Position numbers and translations under genes: made by a program
Shown: piece by piece, positions 61,692 to 64,000 of the stretch
How the letters are laid out: each line of letters opens with the position of its first letter
How positions within the stretch are numbered: position 1 is the stretch's first letter
Assembly (NCBI RefSeq): GCF_033095965.1
Contig: NZ_AP026801.1
Span: forward strand, 558,001-622,000
Reading direction: 5' to 3'
Length of the DNA: 64,000 nt
Source of the DNA: Xylocopilactobacillus apis
GTDB lineage: Bacteria > Bacillota > Bacilli > Lactobacillales > Lactobacillaceae
Notes under the pieces: model-generated
What the model saw: the letters and a program-made list of their open reading frames with translations, nothing else
What the model was told of the DNA's origin: nothing
Database searches by the model: none

Positions 61692-63254
61692 ATGATTTTT
61701 GAAAATCTCTTTTTAGAAAAATCTGATCTGACTCGGTTGAATTTGTATCGAGATATTTTGTCGATCCAAAAACCAATTTTTAAAGTAACAGATCTGGCAA
61801 ATGTTCATGGAACAAATTATCAGCAAACCTATAACAACCTTCAAAGTTTGCTTAAAGATCTTCAAAAGTTATATCAGATTCCGCCTGAAGAATTTTTTGA
61901 TGGTAATGAAGTATTCCGGACCCGTTTTACAATGTCTTTAACAGAGTATCGGAATCGAGTTATTACAAATACGCTCACTTTTCGTTTTATCGATTCGCTT
62001 TTTAAGAATGAATTTTCTGATATAAAAGGTTTTTTAGATACTAATTTTATTTCCCGTTCTACTCTTTCTCGCAAAACTTCCTCACTTCATGAATATATGA
62101 AACATTACGGAATTGGAATTTCATACATCGATATGAAGTTTATAGGTGACGAAAAGAAAATCAGAGAATTTTTATTTATTTTTTATTATTCTCTATTTAT
62201 GGGTTATAAGTGGCCTTTTGAAAATGTTTCTTTTTCAGAGGCACGTCAAGTTCTAAATCTATTTAACAATAGTGAATTTTACTATCTTTACTCTAATAAA
62301 GTTGACGAATATCAGTGTATTTTCAGAACAGCCATTGCGATGAAAAGAATGCAGGATGGATATCCAATTTCTAGAGCTAGTAGGCTTGACTTAATTATTG
62401 AAAATAATAAGTTTTTTAACACTGAAAAAGCTAAGAATTTTGAAATATTCCGCTTATCAAATACATATTCTTTTAACGAAGTGGAAAATTTATTTTTTAC
62501 ATTTAATCGAACAATTTCTCCATTCATTAAATCAAATGTTAATGATAATAACTTAATTGAAACTTTTAAGTCGAATAATTCTAAATTGTGGCAGTTTACG
62601 GTTAAGTATCTTGAATTTTTGGCAAATGAATACTCACAAGATCTGTCTTCTAAAGTTTTAGAAGATAAGGTGTTTTTATCTAATCTTGTTCGCGTTTTTT
62701 ACTCTTATTATGTTTTTATGGGTGATTATCCGACGGTTGGGCGCCTTTTTGGAAAAGAGAAGCACAATTTATCTGGATATAACTCCTTAATTGAACTTAC
62801 CCGTTCTTTTATTATTAAAAATGCGGGTGATTATGAAATGCAGGATATTGTTATCAGTAATCGACAAATTGGTGAAGATATCTATCAGCTCTTTTTGCCG
62901 GTTATTAGTAAGATATTAACTGCGGATGCAATTCGCGTTAAGCTTTATCTTGAAGATGATATTTTGGCTAGCAGAGACCTTATGACATTTCTATCTGATC
63001 TTAAAGGAATACATATTCTTAGCAAAAAAGATCCGATTGAACTAGCAGATGTTGTTATTACTCCACTTGGACAATTGGATAATCTTCCGAATATTGTTGT
63101 TCCTAAAGATAAGAAAGTTTTATATTGGAATAGCGAAGCCAACGAAAATGAATTTTATCGAATTTATCGTGAAATTCAATTACTTCAGGTTGAACGAACT
63201 AATTCAAGTCAAAAAGAAGTCAAGAGTTATCCAGATCAGAAAGAATTAGCTTAA
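61692..63254 (+). CDS. Mga-like helix-turn-helix transcriptional regulator
   Basis: 520 residues. N-terminal Mga-type HTH (FKVTDLANVHGTNYQQTYNNLQSLLKDLQ, residues about 30-60), second HTH region (FISRSTLSRKTSSLHEYMKHYGIGIS, about 115-145), a helical middle domain and a C-terminal EIIB-like segment (DAIRVKLYLEDDIL...ADVVITPLG). This is the virulence-regulator (Mga/AtxA) plan; the PTS-regulation-type His sites are not obvious. GTGGAG precedes the ATG. Target genes unknown; the divergent gap to pepF is the closest candidate. A bidirectional terminator follows. Confidence 0.8.
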   Translation: MIFENLFLEKSDLTRLNLYRDILSIQKPIFKVTDLANVHGTNYQQTYNNLQSLLKDLQKLYQIPPEEFFDGNEVFRTRFTMSLTEYRNRVITNTLTFRFIDSLFKNEFSDIKGFLDTNFISRSTLSRKTSSLHEYMKHYGIGISYIDMKFIGDEKKIREFLFIFYYSLFMGYKWPFENVSFSEARQVLNLFNNSEFYYLYSNKVDEYQCIFRTAIAMKRMQDGYPISRASRLDLIIENNKFFNTEKAKNFEIFRLSNTYSFNEVENLFFTFNRTISPFIKSNVNDNNLIETFKSNNSKLWQFTVKYLEFLANEYSQDLSSKVLEDKVFLSNLVRVFYSYYVFMGDYPTVGRLFGKEKHNLSGYNSLIELTRSFIIKNAGDYEMQDIVISNRQIGEDIYQLFLPVISKILTADAIRVKLYLEDDILASRDLMTFLSDLKGIHILSKKDPIELADVVITPLGQLDNLPNIVVPKDKKVLYWNSEANENEFYRIYREIQLLQVERTNSSQKEVKSYPDQKELA

Positions 63255-63266
63255 TTTAAGCAATAT

Positions 63267-63312
63267 AAAAAGGATTGAAATGAGGAGTCTATCCTTCATC
63301 TCAATCCTTTTT
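63267..63312. terminator. bidirectional terminator between the Mga-like gene and signal peptidase
   Basis: AAAAAGGATTGAAATGA (63267-63283) and TCATCTCAATCCTTTTT (63296-63312) pair with one mismatch around a 12-base loop. Confidence 0.8.
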
Positions 63313-63324
63313 CTTATTCATTAG

Positions 63325-63912
63325 TTAGAAGAATCTGAATTTATTAAAAGGCCAATAACGAACAAAAATTTTTCCGGTTAAAGAACTTCTTTTAAGAAAG
63401 CCAAATGATCTTCCGTCGTGAGATACTGGGCGGTTATCACCCATCACTAGGTATTCTCCCTTTGGCACTCGATCAACGTGAAATAATTGTTTAAGCGTGA
63501 AATCATTAGTATATTGAGTTTGGTTGGCTCCATAAGTACTGTTGAATTGAGCAAGTCCTTTTTTTTCTTTACTTGCACTAAGATATGGTTGGGCAATTTT
63601 TTTGCCGTTAATATAGAGTTGATCGTTTTTAGATTCAACTTTATCTCCCGGTAAACCAATAACTCGTTTGATGTAAAGCTGATTAACTTTATCAGGAGCT
63701 TTTAAAACAACAATATCGTTTCTTTTCACTTTAAAATTTCTGGCAGAAAGAAGTCTTTCGCCGTTGTATAGGGTAGGTTCCATTGAAGGTCCATTAACGA
63801 CATCATTACCAATCACATAAGTTAAAAGCAGCTGGGAAATTATTAAGACAATCCCAAAGAGAATCATAGTCTGAAAAAAGTTAGTGAAACTTTTGTTAGT
63901 TTTTGAATTCAT
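63325..63912 (-). CDS. lepB: type I signal peptidase
   Basis: 195 residues, usual for Gram-positive SipS-like enzymes. One N-terminal membrane helix (about 12-32), then the extracellular catalytic domain with VVNGPSMEPTL (nucleophile Ser), YIKRVIGLPGDKV (general-base Lys) and MGDNRPVSHDGRSFG (conserved box E). It cleaves secretory signal peptides on the outer membrane face. ATG at 63912 with AAGAGGAA upstream. The remaining bases to the window end show no gene. Confidence 0.95.
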   Translation of the reverse strand: MNSKTNKSFTNFFQTMILFGIVLIISQLLLTYVIGNDVVNGPSMEPTLYNGERLLSARNFKVKRNDIVVLKAPDKVNQLYIKRVIGLPGDKVESKNDQLYINGKKIAQPYLSASKEKKGLAQFNSTYGANQTQYTNDFTLKQLFHVDRVPKGEYLVMGDNRPVSHDGRSFGFLKRSSLTGKIFVRYWPFNKFRFF

Positions 63913-64000
63913 TCGTTCCTCTTAAAAATAGTAAAATTTATCTTTCATATTATACCGCAACTAATCTTTCTACGTTACCGGTATTTATAAAATGTATTAA

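Overview
The window looks like a chromosomal segment of a low-GC Firmicute of the lactic acid bacteria, most likely a Lactobacillaceae member. Support comes from the AT-rich sequence, strong AGGAGG-type ribosome binding sites, frequent TTG starts, a lysine-type MurE, PepO/PepF/proline-iminopeptidase-like peptidases, a catabolic alsS-aldB pair, SLAP-like wall-binding modules, a WxL-like giant surface protein and MFS-DUF4811 and CCC1/VIT genes. Genus cannot be fixed from sequence alone. No rRNA, tRNA, CRISPR array, phage block or intact insertion sequence was seen.

Layout. 1-5.7 kb: a C26 amidohydrolase and amino-acid permease, an LCP wall-polymer ligase, and the acetoin genes aldB/alsS. 5.8-12.4 kb: aldo/keto reductase, PepO, an Rgg regulator and, divergent from it, a lactococcin-972-type immunity/ABC module without a visible bacteriocin gene. 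12.5-16.3 kb: a Gate-domain membrane protein, a secreted C39-like protein with SLAP-like repeats, a Spx/ArsC protein, a DinJ-YafQ toxin-antitoxin pair with a perfect 31-bp operator palindrome, and a MITE-like inverted-repeat element. 16.3-21.3 kb: a NarL-type two-component system divergent from an LnrLMN-like ABC exporter whose first permease carries an in-frame TGA. 21.3-21.65 kb: a compact locus with all the architecture of a type I toxin-antitoxin system. 22-25 kb: an AbiEi-like antitoxin with a broken partner and a second PepO.

25-31.6 kb: PgaC/PgaD exopolysaccharide synthase genes, a MerR-NAD(P)-binding-flavodoxin operon and a MarR-MFS-DUF4811 operon. 31.9-36.7 kb: a 1585-residue BspA/DUF285 repeat protein whose promoter abuts an 18-A tract. 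36.7-42.1 kb: TetR/MFS, MerR with a 19-bp-spacer promoter driving a carboxymuconolactone-decarboxylase-like gene, a GRP sugar transporter, a DUF59 Fe-S factor, a VIT/CCC1 transporter and a truncated CPBP protease. 42.2-50.2 kb: proline-iminopeptidase-like hydrolase, RelQ-like alarmone synthetase, 2-hydroxyacid dehydrogenase, a MacB/FtsX-type ABC system and an unusual P-loop protein. 50.2-64 kb: agmatine deiminase behind a perfect cre site, GNAT, murE plus an Asp/Glu racemase, a membrane-anchored hydrolase, a CorC-type CBS protein, a CAP/SLAP secreted protein, UspA, PepF, an Mga-like regulator and signal peptidase I.

The themes are envelope and surface biology (LCP, murE, PNAG synthase, SLAP/WxL proteins, signal peptidase), peptide and amino-acid use, drug/peptide efflux under dedicated regulators, and several small defence or addiction modules, some intact and some decaying. 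The most interesting stretch is the antisense-regulated small hydrophobic peptide locus at 21.33-21.65 kb. All assignments are from reading motifs; no database search was run.
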